NCBI GenBank assembly: GCA_017483465.1
Contig: JAFUWN010000095.1
Span: forward strand, 1 to 64,000
DNA from: Oscillospiraceae bacterium
GTDB lineage: Bacteria > Bacillota > Clostridia > Oscillospirales > Ruminococcaceae
Length of the DNA stretch: 64,000 nt
Direction of reading: 5' to 3'
The notes beneath the pieces were generated by a model. It ran no database searches. It saw only the letters and a list, made by a program, of their open reading frames with translations, and was not told the origin of the DNA. Positions 8,767 through 17,178 of the stretch are shown in pieces. Each line of letters starts with the position of its first letter. Position 1 is the stretch's first letter. The position numbers were made by a program, and so were the translations under genes.

Positions 8767-9582
8767 ATGAACTCTTATGTAAAACTCAAAACTGCCAGAA
8801 AAAACGGCCGTCCGACAGGCGGTGCCTATGTGGAAAATATTTTTGAATATCCGATCGAACTGCACGGTGACAGAAGATTCGGCGATGATCTTGCAATTAT
8901 GGGCGGTGTCGGCTTCTTAGAAGGCCGGCCGGTAACGTTCTTAGCCATGGAAAAGGGCACGGATTTAGAAAGCCGTCTTGCCAGAAATTTCGGCTGTCCG
9001 AAGCCGGAGGGCTATCGCAAGGCTCTCAGACTGATGAAACAGGCTGAAAAATTCCATCGTCCTGTGATCTGCTTTGTCGATACGCTCGGAGCCTATCCGG
9101 GTGCGGATGCCGAAGAACGTGGTCAGGGTCAGGCAATTGCAGAAAGCATTATGGAAATGATGGGTCTGAAAACACCTGTGATTTCTGTCGTCATCGGAGA
9201 AGGCGGCAGCGGCGGTGCTCTTGCTCTTGCCAGTGCCAATAAAGTTATGATTCTGGAAAATGCAGTTTATTCTGTCATTTCTCCGGAAGGCTGTGCAAGC
9301 ATTCTCTGGAAGGAATCCAGTCAGGAAAATGTTGCAAAAGCCGCTGAATGCCTGCATATTACTGCACAGGATATGAAAGAATTCGGCGTTGCCGAGGAAA
9401 TTATTCCGGAAGATTTTGATAATTTTTCTCAGATGTGCAGCAGTATGAAAGAAACTCTGATCGCCGCAGTAGACGAATTATCTGCACTTTCAGAAGAAGA
9501 AATTCTGAACCAGCGTTATCAGAGATTCCGCAAATTCGGCATTTTTGAAGAAAAGAAAAACGGAATTTTCAAGAAAAAATAA
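8767..9582 (+). CDS. accA: Acetyl-CoA carboxylase carboxyltransferase subunit alpha (AccA)
   Basis: A 271-residue partner of AccD, together forming the alpha2-beta2 carboxyltransferase. Recognisable stretches are GDRRFGDDLAIMGG, VICFVDTLGAYPGADAEERG and IGEGGSGGALALASA. It is slightly short compared with enterobacterial AccA, as is normal in Firmicutes. It starts three bases after accD with AAGGAG upstream. It is the last gene of the fab operon and is followed by two hairpins. Confidence 0.94.
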   Translation: MNSYVKLKTARKNGRPTGGAYVENIFEYPIELHGDRRFGDDLAIMGGVGFLEGRPVTFLAMEKGTDLESRLARNFGCPKPEGYRKALRLMKQAEKFHRPVICFVDTLGAYPGADAEERGQGQAIAESIMEMMGLKTPVISVVIGEGGSGGALALASANKVMILENAVYSVISPEGCASILWKESSQENVAKAAECLHITAQDMKEFGVAEEIIPEDFDNFSQMCSSMKETLIAAVDELSALSEEEILNQRYQRFRKFGIFEEKKNGIFKKK

Positions 9583-9601
9583 TAAATAGAATTACAATAA
9601 A

Positions 9602-9677
9602 CAGATTCCCCCTTTTCACAGAGGGGGGTATCTGCTATCTTATCACATGTATTTTTATATGTGATATATATTTTTTG
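9602..9677 (+). terminator. Tandem hairpins ending the fab operon
   Basis: The first hairpin pairs 9602-9612 with 9624-9634 (one mismatch) and has no T-run. The second pairs TATCACAT (9641-9648) with ATGTGATA (9659-9666) and is followed by T6 at 9671-9676. Together they look like a two-part terminator between accA and the acyl-CoA ligase gene. Confidence 0.65.
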
Positions 9678-9720
9678 TATCTTATTTGACTGCTGTCGAT
9701 TATTTTGAAGGAGGATTTGT

Positions 9721-11364
9721 ATGGAAGCATTATATAAAAAATTCAGTCATGCAGAATTTGATCATGCAGGACATTTTATCGGTTTTTCCCTGCATTATGA
9801 CGAAAATTTCAATTTTGCATATGATGTGGCAGATGAAATTGCAAGACAGGAACCTGATAAAACAGCTGTTGTCTGGTGCGATGAACATGGTCATGAAAAA
9901 ATACTCACATTCCGGGAAATCAGTGAATTATCCTCCAAAGCCGCCAATTATTTTTTAAGCCAGGGCATTCGCAAAGGGGACAGAGTTATGCTGATGCTCA
10001 AACGGCATTATGAATATTGGTATCTGCATATGGCATTACATAAAATCGGAGCATTGTCCATTCCGGCAACTCACATGCTTCAGCCGCATGACATTGCCTA
10101 TCGGATTGAAGCAGCCGGCATCAAAGCTCTGATCTGTGCCGAAGATGAAGATTTATGCAGCCGCATCCGGAAAGCCGCTGCCGGAAAATCGCTGCTGCTT
10201 TATACTGTCAGAGCCGAACGGGAAGGCTTCTGCTGTCTGGATGCACCTGTTGCACAGGCCTCTGCCGAACTGGAACGCATTTCTACTAAAGTAACAGATC
10301 CTATGATTATGTATTTCACATCCGGAACAACGGGAAATCCGAAAATGGCTGTGCATAATTATACTTATTCGCTGGCACATATCGTCACGGCAAAATACTG
10401 GCAGTGTGTAAAAGAAAACGGTCTGCATCTGAGTGTTGCCGATACCGGCTGGGCAAAGGCCTCCTGGGGAAAGCTCTACGGTCAGTGGCTCTGCGGAAGT
10501 GCCGTTATGGTATATGAATTTGAAAGATTCAACAGTGAAAAAATGATGCAGATACTTGAAAAATATCAGGTTACCAGTTTCTGTGCTCCGCCGACACTCT
10601 TCCGGCTGATGGCCAAAAACGGCATCCGGAAAGAGGCTTTTGCCAGTGTGGAACATGCCTCAACTGCCGGCGAAGCTCTGCAGGAAGAAATTATCAGATT
10701 ATTCTATGAAAAAACCGGACTGGAGATTATGGAAGGCTTCGGCCAAAGTGAAACGGTTCTGATTATCGGCAATTTCAAAGGCTCTCATCCTCGCCGTGGT
10801 TCTATGGGCAAGCCGAATCCCCTGTATCATGTCATGCTCGTGGATAAAGACCAGAACCCCGTCAGTGTCGGTGAACAGGGCGAAATTGTGATTGATACCA
10901 GAAAACATATGCCGGAGGGCCTCTGTCAGGGTTATGAACGCAATGCTGATGCCAATGCCCGCTACTGGAAAAACGGAATTTTCCATACAGGCGATACGGC
11001 ATATTATGACAAAGACGGTTATTATTATTATATCGGCCGTCTGGATGATGTCATCAAATCCAGCGGCTACCGGATAGGGCCTTTTGAAGTCGAAAGTATT
11101 CTGATTCAGCATGAAGCCGTTCTGGAATGTGCTGTCACTGGCATTCCGGATGCCGAACGGGGTCAGCTCGTCAAAGCGACGATTGTACTCCGGAAAGGCT
11201 ATCAGCCGACTGAAGAACTCAAAGAAGAAATCAAGAAATTTGCAAAAGCCCGTCTTGCCGGATATAAAGCCCCCAGAGTCATTGCTTTCACAGATTCGCT
11301 TCCTAAAACAACAAGCGGAAAAATCTGCTATAATCAGATTCGTGAGCAGGATCGGAGAAAATAA
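9721..11364 (+). CDS. AMP-forming acyl-CoA synthetase (acetyl/medium-chain type)
   Basis: A 547-residue ANL-superfamily adenylating enzyme, activating a carboxylic acid to acyl-AMP and then acyl-CoA. The core motifs are the phosphate loop YFTSGTTGNPKMAVHN, the EGFGQSE motif, the HTGDTAYYDKDGYYYYIGRLDDVIKSSGYRIGP hinge (split here: HTGDTA, then GRLDDVIKSSGYRIGP), and the C-terminal LPKTTSGKI with the catalytic Lys. The closest family flavour is the medium-chain/acetyl (ACSM-like) group. GGAGG lies before ATG 9721. It lies downstream of the fab operon but behind terminators, so a role in fatty-acid salvage is only an inference. The substrate is not determinable. Confidence 0.85.
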   Translation: MEALYKKFSHAEFDHAGHFIGFSLHYDENFNFAYDVADEIARQEPDKTAVVWCDEHGHEKILTFREISELSSKAANYFLSQGIRKGDRVMLMLKRHYEYWYLHMALHKIGALSIPATHMLQPHDIAYRIEAAGIKALICAEDEDLCSRIRKAAAGKSLLLYTVRAEREGFCCLDAPVAQASAELERISTKVTDPMIMYFTSGTTGNPKMAVHNYTYSLAHIVTAKYWQCVKENGLHLSVADTGWAKASWGKLYGQWLCGSAVMVYEFERFNSEKMMQILEKYQVTSFCAPPTLFRLMAKNGIRKEAFASVEHASTAGEALQEEIIRLFYEKTGLEIMEGFGQSETVLIIGNFKGSHPRRGSMGKPNPLYHVMLVDKDQNPVSVGEQGEIVIDTRKHMPEGLCQGYERNADANARYWKNGIFHTGDTAYYDKDGYYYYIGRLDDVIKSSGYRIGPFEVESILIQHEAVLECAVTGIPDAERGQLVKATIVLRKGYQPTEELKEEIKKFAKARLAGYKAPRVIAFTDSLPKTTSGKICYNQIREQDRRK

Positions 11365-11414
11365 CTCAAATACAGATCACAGGGATTTCGATAATTAAGA
11401 AAGGGAAAGAAATT

Positions 11415-12581
11415 ATGAAAAAACTGATCTTCACACTTACTGCTTTTATATTAACTGCAAATCTGCTCTGCACCGGACTTCCGGCAGAGGCCGCCGCTCA
11501 GGGAATTAACGTTCCTGTGCCCTCGCAGGAGGAAATTAAAGCCTATACACAGGCCCATCCGTTTGATATTTATGAAGATACTGTCTATGATACTGCACCT
11601 TCTCAGTCAGAACCGGGCGTGTTAAGCGAATCTTCCAAAACCAGAGCCTTGAATACGATCAATGTCATGCGATATATCTCCGGTCTGGATGAAGTAGTCA
11701 TTGATGAGGCGTATCAGAAACAAGATGAAGCCGCTGTATGGCTTTTTGACTTGAATCACGGCATGGCACATTCTCCGCAGAAGCCTGACGGTGTTTCTGA
11801 TGAATTATATCAGACAGCACAGAACGGTGCAAACGGTTCCGACATCGGCTTCGGATATGATTCTCTTCCGGATGCGGTACTGACCGGCTGGATGTGGGAC
11901 GGCGGTGTTTCGACTCTCGGCCATAGAAGATGGTGTCAGAACCCCGGTTTCACCCGTACCGGATTCGGCTATCAGAACGGCTATGCGGCGATGTATGTCA
12001 CCGGACAGGGAGCTTATAACAGCAAAGGCATTACAGGTATCAGCTGGCCTGCTCAGAATATGCCTGTAGAATATTTCAGTGCCGGTGTGGACTGGAGCAT
12101 TATTATGGATACCCCTCTGAACAGCAGTGATATTACAGTAAAATTAGAAAGAACTACAGACGGCCGTATCTGGAATTTCAGTGAAACTGCTTCTGACGGT
12201 ATTTTTATAGTAGATAATACGGATTATCTGGGTGAAGGCTGTATCATCTTCAATCCGGATGACATCACAGACTATGCTGACGGAGACAACTATACAGTCA
12301 CAATTACAGGATTATCGGAACCGGTTTCCTATACAGTGGATTTCTTTTCCCTGGACAGCGTTCAGGAAACCGAAACGGAAACTTCTGATGTCATTGTCTA
12401 TATGCCGGGAGATGTCACACAGGATAATGAAATCAGTGTTGCAGATGTGATCTTATTGCAGAAATATCTGCTCGGCACAGAGAGTCTGAATTATGAGCAG
12501 TATCTTGCGGCGGATATGACTGATGATGATCTTGTCAATATCTATGATCTGATTGCTCTGAAAAAATATCTGCTTGATTAA
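11415..12581 (+). CDS. Secreted CAP-domain protein with C-terminal dockerin
   Basis: A 388-residue exported protein. It has a signal peptide (about 1-26, ending ...PAEAAA), then a CAP/SCP domain with NVMRYISGLDEV, the His of NHGMAHS and the HRRW signature (about residues 70-200). A beta-rich segment follows. The C-terminal type I dockerin (about 328-388) has two Ca-binding half-repeats, GDVTQDNEISVADVILLQKYLL and a second ending NIYDLIALKKYLL. A dockerin implies docking onto a cohesin-bearing scaffoldin, so the CAP domain would be part of a cellulosome-like assembly. The CAP activity in bacteria is not generally settled. A shared terminator follows. Confidence 0.85.
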   Translation: MKKLIFTLTAFILTANLLCTGLPAEAAAQGINVPVPSQEEIKAYTQAHPFDIYEDTVYDTAPSQSEPGVLSESSKTRALNTINVMRYISGLDEVVIDEAYQKQDEAAVWLFDLNHGMAHSPQKPDGVSDELYQTAQNGANGSDIGFGYDSLPDAVLTGWMWDGGVSTLGHRRWCQNPGFTRTGFGYQNGYAAMYVTGQGAYNSKGITGISWPAQNMPVEYFSAGVDWSIIMDTPLNSSDITVKLERTTDGRIWNFSETASDGIFIVDNTDYLGEGCIIFNPDDITDYADGDNYTVTITGLSEPVSYTVDFFSLDSVQETETETSDVIVYMPGDVTQDNEISVADVILLQKYLLGTESLNYEQYLAADMTDDDLVNIYDLIALKKYLLD

Positions 12582-12585
12582 AATA

Positions 12586-12625
12586 ACAGCGACAGTATGT
12601 TGAAAAACTACTGCCGCTGTTTTTA
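12586..12625. terminator. Bidirectional terminator between convergent secreted-protein genes
   Basis: ACAGCG/CGCTGT plus CAGTA/TACTG stem with one mismatch around an A-rich loop. T-runs follow on both strands. It lies between the convergent genes ending at 12581 (+) and 12643 (-). Confidence 0.75.
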
Positions 12626-12642
12626 TGAATCAGAAGATTAGC

Positions 12643-14172
12643 TTACTTGTTTTTTCTGCGTGTGAAAATTCCTGCTGTCAAAGCTGCAAGAGCCGCAAGA
12701 CCTGCTGCAGCCGGAAACTGATCAGAAGTAGCTGGAGAGGCTGTTGCAGAAGTGCTTCCCGAAGAAGTACTGTTTGAAGAGGAGGAAGATGTGCTGCTCT
12801 TTGAGGAAGAAGAACCGGAACTGTTACCGGAAGAGCCATTGCCGGAAGAATTATTATTATTATTGCTGTTAGAATTCTCCTGAGCAGGTGTTTCTTCTTG
12901 TGTTGAGGTTTCTGTTTCTTCTGTAGTTTCCTGCTGTGCATCGGGATCAGGAACGACTTCAAATCCAGTCATTTCAGGATTGATATTTTTCAGTTCACTA
13001 GCCGTATAGACTTTTGAAGCATTTACATAATCGCCCTCCAAGTCAAAATACAGACGTACAATACAGCCGTTATTCTTAAATTCATACCCCATTTCGCCTG
13101 CATCACCGGATGTCCAGACCTGAGTCATTTTGCAGTCAAAATCTCCGAGGACTTCGGCACATTGATTATAGTCAAAAGAAGAGTTGATTTTATCTGTAAT
13201 TGCAAAATTCTGTGGCTTATTGTTCCAGATAGAACGTACACACTGAAAATCGCAGGTATCATTTTTGATCATAGTTTTTGCATTTTCCGTATCATATTCA
13301 TAATCATCCGAAGTAGAGATACCAAAAATTACATTAGGGAAAATATCATTATTATAGAAATATCTGACACCATCAAACGGCATATTTTCTATTGCATATG
13401 TATTTCCCATAATTTCAGCGATCTCACTGGTCTGAGCTTTTGCAAGACGCACAGCAGAAGAACTTGCAGATAAAGCAGAATTTTCTGTTTCCGGTTCTGT
13501 TACAAGTTCTGTTGTTGTTTCAGTTACAGTTTCTGTTGATTCCACATCAAGAGGAGATAAATCCGTTACAGAATAATCCTGTCCGATAACAGTATATCCA
13601 TTTTCTGAAAGAGAAGAAAAATTATATTTACTCAAAATATTGTCATACTCTTCTTTCGAGATTATTGAATTGACATCTTCCATTGCCTCTGTTTGAAGTA
13701 CATTATAATAAATATAACCGCCGTCCGTGCGTTCACAGGAAACCATATCTTTTACAGTAACATTTCTGCCATTAATTTCAAGGAATGCAAGCTCTGTAAA
13801 TATACCACTGCTAGCTCCTGCATATTCAACTAAAATATGATTAGAAGGATTAAAAGATAATGTCTTAGCTTCCAGAAAACCTATAGTATCAGAAAACGTA
13901 ACAGCTTCTCCGTTCTCGTAAGTATAAATACCATATTCCCCTTCAGAAGATCCGAAACCGAAACAAAGAACTAATTCCAGAACTCCATCTTCATCTAAAT
14001 CATACAAAGTGTACGTACCAGAAGCATTTTCCTGAGCTGTTTTATTAATGATATTTTTATATGCTTCTGCCATTCCTTGATCTATACCAGCATTTGCCGG
14101 AACAGATACAGCACAGACAGAAGCACTCAGTACCAGTGCAGACAATCCTGCAAGCATTTTTTTCATTTTCAT
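12643..14172 (-). CDS. Secreted cell-surface protein with Ser/Asn-rich linker and atypical sorting tail
   Basis: A protein of about 509 residues of unknown function. A signal peptide (LSALVLSASVCAVSVPANA) is followed by a region with LYDLDEDGVLELVLCFG, which resembles an EF-hand-like or repeat motif of surface proteins, then a second globular region. A Glu/Thr linker and a long Ser/Asn/Gly-rich linker come next. The C-terminus reads SPATSD, then an Ala-rich hydrophobic helix, then RRKNK, the layout of a sortase signal but without LPxTG. The start is uncertain: AAAGGAG fits ATG 14172 (9-base spacing) better than ATG 14178 or the upstream ATG 14211. The promoter area holds a 12-A tract. Confidence 0.7.
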   Translation of the reverse strand: MKMKKMLAGLSALVLSASVCAVSVPANAGIDQGMAEAYKNIINKTAQENASGTYTLYDLDEDGVLELVLCFGFGSSEGEYGIYTYENGEAVTFSDTIGFLEAKTLSFNPSNHILVEYAGASSGIFTELAFLEINGRNVTVKDMVSCERTDGGYIYYNVLQTEAMEDVNSIISKEEYDNILSKYNFSSLSENGYTVIGQDYSVTDLSPLDVESTETVTETTTELVTEPETENSALSASSSAVRLAKAQTSEIAEIMGNTYAIENMPFDGVRYFYNNDIFPNVIFGISTSDDYEYDTENAKTMIKNDTCDFQCVRSIWNNKPQNFAITDKINSSFDYNQCAEVLGDFDCKMTQVWTSGDAGEMGYEFKNNGCIVRLYFDLEGDYVNASKVYTASELKNINPEMTGFEVVPDPDAQQETTEETETSTQEETPAQENSNSNNNNNSSGNGSSGNSSGSSSSKSSTSSSSSNSTSSGSTSATASPATSDQFPAAAGLAALAALTAGIFTRRKNK

Positions 14173-14249
14173 GATCATATTCTCCTTTGATACAAGTTTC
14201 AACAGTTTCAACAGCAGGAAGAATTTTCCACGTTGAAATGTTTAATTCT

Positions 14250-14275
14250 ATTATACACAAAAAAAAAAAATGCAA
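14250..14275 (-). promoter_or_regulatory. Candidate promoter with a 12-A spacer tract
   Basis: On the minus strand TATAAT (14255-14250) lies 14 bases from a TTGCAT box (14275-14270). The spacer is almost entirely a run of 12 T (A at 14259-14270 on the plus strand). The short spacer makes the TTGCAT box doubtful unless the tract length varies. Confidence 0.35.
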
Positions 14276-14347
14276 GTGATTCCGGAAAATTAAAAAATAT
14301 TTCTATTATATGCACAAAAAGATACTGATTTTTTCTACAGAAATGAT

Positions 14348-14378
14348 AAAACTGCATCTGAATAAAGATGCAGTTTTT
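14348..14378 (-). terminator. Terminator of the ACP/sortase-like operon
   Basis: A perfect 12-bp stem, AAAACTGCATCT (14348-14359) with its complement (14366-14377), and a 6-nt loop, just downstream of the membrane-protein gene ending at 14389. The AAAA arm supplies a T-run on the minus strand. Confidence 0.75.
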
Positions 14379-14388
14379 AATAGATTTA

Positions 14389-15270
14389 TTATTTGTTTTT
14401 ATTTGAGGATTTCTGAATGACTGGAAACAGAATCAGGAAAATTATTCCTGTAATGCCTGTGATCATAAAAGCAATGCTGATTCGATTTGTGATATAATTC
14501 AGATAGCCCGTCACAGCCGCATAAATCTGAATATCTTTGACTACAAATGCCGAAAAATAATTGCTTTTCAGAAGATACAGACAAGGAACGGAAATTAACA
14601 AACCGGAAATCAGTTCGCTCAGGCCGAGCCAGTAGAGCAGTTCTGAAAAATTCCCTTTACAGCAGAGAATCAATAAAATCAGAATCACCGCTGTACAGAT
14701 ACAAAGCACTGTCATGACAGTTCTGAAAATATCCAGAAATTTCCGGATGGTATCGAACCAGCCGTGTTCATAGATTGTCTGAAATTTAAACGTATCTGCT
14801 GTATAAAGAATTTTCGTTTCGGCTTCCTGAATATTGGCCTGTACTTTCTGATTGAAAACTTCATCTTTTTCATAGCCGTTCTGATCGGCATACTGATTGA
14901 AAAATTCTGTGACGGATTTTTCAAGTTCTGTGAAATCCATAGAAATCACAAATCCATCACCGATATGAGAATGCATATGCTCCACAGCTTCCGAAACACT
15001 GGAAAGAATCGCCTGTTTCATGTCTTCCTGTGTAACGGCATTCAGATAGACATCTGCCGGAATACCGGTGCTGTTGGCTCTGGAGTTGAAATAAGTTTCC
15101 AGAGCAGAATAGGATTTTTCGTCAAGAGCCTGCTGACTGACAATAGTTTCAAATGTCTGGTAAGTCAGGGCTTTATGCTGAATCAGAATCGAGAGTTCTG
15201 TGCCGATCAGTAAAAAAATCAGCAGGAATGTCAGAATAATTTTCGGAAAATAGAGTCTGATTTTCGTCAT
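14389..15270 (-). CDS. Multi-pass membrane protein of the sortase-like operon, function unknown
   Basis: A 293-residue protein I do not recognise. One N-terminal membrane helix (about 9-29) is followed by an extracytoplasmic domain of about 150 residues (about 30-185) with helical, charged sequence, then three to four closely spaced membrane helices to the C-terminus. The start codon overlaps the stop of the sortase-like gene (ATGA), so the two are translationally coupled. The large outer loop next to a sortase-type protein suggests a surface assembly or partner role, but this is inference from context only. Confidence 0.7.
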   Translation of the reverse strand: MTKIRLYFPKIILTFLLIFLLIGTELSILIQHKALTYQTFETIVSQQALDEKSYSALETYFNSRANSTGIPADVYLNAVTQEDMKQAILSSVSEAVEHMHSHIGDGFVISMDFTELEKSVTEFFNQYADQNGYEKDEVFNQKVQANIQEAETKILYTADTFKFQTIYEHGWFDTIRKFLDIFRTVMTVLCICTAVILILLILCCKGNFSELLYWLGLSELISGLLISVPCLYLLKSNYFSAFVVKDIQIYAAVTGYLNYITNRISIAFMITGITGIIFLILFPVIQKSSNKNK

Positions 15271-15839
15271 GATTCTGCTTCCCCCTCTGCCGGATTGTAG
15301 AATTTTCTGCTGATCAGATTGCAGGTCACGCCTGTCCGGTTATCCGAAGTACCGAGCACCTGTGCTTCACAGGTATAAAGTGTCAGTCTGTCATCTTCTG
15401 TCGGCAGAACGTATTTTTTATCTGTATTCAGAAACTGAATTTTTTCAGACACCTGATATTCAAAAATTCCGTAGCTTGTATAAAGCGTAATGCTATCGCC
15501 GGTTTCGAGCTTGTTAAGATCTGCAAAGAACGTATTGACATTAGCATCAATGACAGAATTGCCTTTTTCTCCGATCACAACGGAACTGCTTGCCTGACAT
15601 GCCCCCCGTTCGAGAAGTTCGGCACTCGAACCCCAGTAAACCGGAACAGAAAGCGAAATTGCCTCACACTGCAGCACGGCATACTGTTCGCCAAAGGACG
15701 GACGGATGATTTCACCGGTATCATAGAATTTCTGTTCTTCCTCCGGAATCTCAGAAACCGGAGTCGTTTCGATCTGATTTTCTTTGATAACCAGACCTTC
15801 CAGACCGGAAGACGGTGCAATTTTCATATTCTGATCCAT
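15267..15839 (-). CDS. Sortase-like protein (class D type) lacking the catalytic His; 5' end interrupted
   Basis: A sortase-fold domain: VPVYWGSSAELLERGA, NTFFADLNKLETGDSI, YGIFEYQV and LTLYTCEAQ resemble class D sortases. Counting from ATG 15839, the catalytic Cys is C157 and the Arg is R168. The His normally found in the AGH motif before the TFF segment is Asn here (DAN, N100). The reading frame continues upstream to a TTG at 15980 with a good ribosome site and encodes the expected N-terminal membrane helix, but a TAG codon interrupts it at 15944-15942. The shorter product would have no membrane anchor. The gene may be a pseudogene, may be read through, or may hold a sequencing error. It overlaps the next gene by 4 bases. 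Confidence 0.7.
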   Translation of the reverse strand: MDQNMKIAPSSGLEGLVIKENQIETTPVSEIPEEEQKFYDTGEIIRPSFGEQYAVLQCEAISLSVPVYWGSSAELLERGACQASSSVVIGEKGNSVIDANVNTFFADLNKLETGDSITLYTSYGIFEYQVSEKIQFLNTDKKYVLPTEDDRLTLYTCEAQVLGTSDNRTGVTCNLISRKFYNPAEGEAES

Positions 15840-15980
15840 AAAGACAATATTCAGATAGGTCTGTGCTTTTTCATAAGGTCTGATCAGTAAGGCGATACTG
15901 ACAGCAACGCACAGAATCAGAAGAAATACACCGGTCAGAATCTAGATCGGCAATGCAGATTTCTTTTTTTTCTCTGCCAA
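15840..15980 (-). other. Interrupted 5' coding extension of the sortase-like gene
   Basis: A frame continuous with the sortase-like gene starts at TTG (15980-15978), with GGAAAGGAG about 7 bases upstream. It encodes a Lys-rich start (AEKKKKSALPI), then TAG as codon 13, then ILTGVFLLILCVAVSIALLI, an evident membrane helix. Restoring the TAG codon (one base from TGG or CAG) would give a normal 237-residue anchored sortase-like protein. Confidence 0.7.
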
Positions 15981-16003
15981 TAAAATTCTCCTTTCCGGAA
16001 TGT

Positions 16004-16831
16004 TCAGGAATCCTGTTCGGTATGTTTAATATACCAGTATAACCAGCCGAATCCGGCAGCAGAAACCAGCAGACCGGTTCCGGCAGCGACTAACGGTTTT
16101 GTATGGGAGATTCCTGTTTCATCAATGACAACACCGACTTCAGCCTTATCAATCACAATGCCGTCATTATTGCGGACAGTGACAGAAATATCTTTTTCTG
16201 TGATGGAATCCACAGTGACATTCATGCCCATTGTACTGGCAGTATCAATATATTTCTGCATGATAGCGGCTTTTTCTTCTGTCGGGAGCTGTTTGATAAT
16301 GCTGTTTTTTGCCTCCTGGCTGAGTGTCGAAATAAATTCTGTTTTTTCATCTGCCGGAAGCGAGCTGACATATTCCTGTTTCTGTTCCATTGACATGTTG
16401 ATAAATTCGCTGTCTGAAATATATTTATCAGCTTTGGTTTCAGGCTGGGTTTCTGCATTTGCTGCTGTATCCGCAGAAGCAGGCTGGGTTTCTGTCTGGG
16501 GTTCTGTTTCGGATTCGGCATTTTTCTTTGCTTCATTTTCAGCGACTTGCTGTCTTGCTTCATCGGGGTCAATACCGAAAGAATTATAAATAAATTCTTC
16601 TGTCTGTTCGTTATATTCCGAAACGCTGTTATAGGCATCATCCAGCTGTGCCTGTGTATACTCACCGGAAGCCCATTGATTATAGCCTGTCTGAATCAGT
16701 GTTTCCGGCCAGCCGGCAGCTCTTGCCTTAGCAGCAACATCATCCGCAGTATATGCCGAAGCAGTCAGATTCATACCGCCCAGACAAGCCGTCAGCACGC
16801 TGGCACAGAATGCATAAAATTTTTGTTTCAT
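16004..16831 (-). CDS. Secreted, C-terminally anchored protein of unknown function
   Basis: A 275-residue exported protein with a signal peptide (about 1-26, ending LTASA). A helical N-terminal region follows (YTADDVAAKARAAGWPE, NQWASGEYTQAQLDDA), then a Glu/Thr/Ala-rich linker (about 100-135). A segment of short helical repeats (EQKQEYVSSLPADEKTEF, SQEAKNSIIKQLPTEEK) comes next, then a small beta domain with VTVRNNDGIVIDKAEVGVVI, and one C-terminal membrane helix before KHTEQDS. I do not recognise the family. It has its own promoter (16856-16884), lies between the ACP gene and the sortase-like gene, and could be the substrate or partner of that system (inference). Confidence 0.7.
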   Translation of the reverse strand: MKQKFYAFCASVLTACLGGMNLTASAYTADDVAAKARAAGWPETLIQTGYNQWASGEYTQAQLDDAYNSVSEYNEQTEEFIYNSFGIDPDEARQQVAENEAKKNAESETEPQTETQPASADTAANAETQPETKADKYISDSEFINMSMEQKQEYVSSLPADEKTEFISTLSQEAKNSIIKQLPTEEKAAIMQKYIDTASTMGMNVTVDSITEKDISVTVRNNDGIVIDKAEVGVVIDETGISHTKPLVAAGTGLLVSAAGFGWLYWYIKHTEQDS

Positions 16832-16855
16832 AAAAGCACCTTCCTTTCTGACATT

Positions 16856-16884
16856 ATTATAACAGATTTGCAGGACAAATGCAA
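16856..16884 (-). promoter_or_regulatory. Promoter upstream of the anchored secreted protein
   Basis: On the minus strand TTGCAT (16884-16879) and TATAAT (16861-16856) are 17 bases apart. It lies in the short gap after the ACP gene and gives the downstream three genes independent transcription. Confidence 0.6.
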
Positions 16885-16902
16885 GTGCAAATTTCTGCCT
16901 TT

Positions 16903-17136
16903 TCAGTCTTCTGCATGATCGGCCAGATAATTGACAATATCTCCGATCGTTCGGATAGAATCGACAACTTCATCGGGAATTTTAATATCTGTTGCACTTT
17001 CGATGGACATGATCAGCTCTACTGCATCCATGGAAGATGCGTTCAGATCTTCCAGAATATCGGTATGTTCGCTCAGTTCCTCTGCATCCATGTCGAATTG
17101 TTCCGCAACAATGGCGGCAATTGTTTTAAAATCCAT
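16903..17136 (-). CDS. Second (orphan) acyl carrier protein
   Basis: A 77-residue acidic carrier-protein fold. The DLNASSMDAVELIMSIE segment aligns with the DSLD helix of ACPs, with Ser before Met-Asp as the likely phosphopantetheine site. It differs clearly from AcpP of the fab operon. It has a near-consensus promoter (17179-17207) and GGAGG before the start. It heads a run of minus-strand genes for an anchored protein, a sortase-like protein and a membrane protein. No synthase, ligase or acyltransferase is adjacent, so its acyl partner is unknown. It could be an accessory carrier for surface modification (inference). Confidence 0.85.
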   Translation of the reverse strand: MDFKTIAAIVAEQFDMDAEELSEHTDILEDLNASSMDAVELIMSIESATDIKIPDEVVDSIRTIGDIVNYLADHAED

Positions 17137-17178
17137 TTGATAAATCCTCCTTCATGAGTCAAGACTCTGCTGATTTTT

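Noticed and set aside
2365..9582. Lateral transfer of the fab operon
   Set aside because: Codon and base use match the flanking genes and no mobility genes or repeats border it; gene order is the ordinary clostridial one apart from accB and accC.
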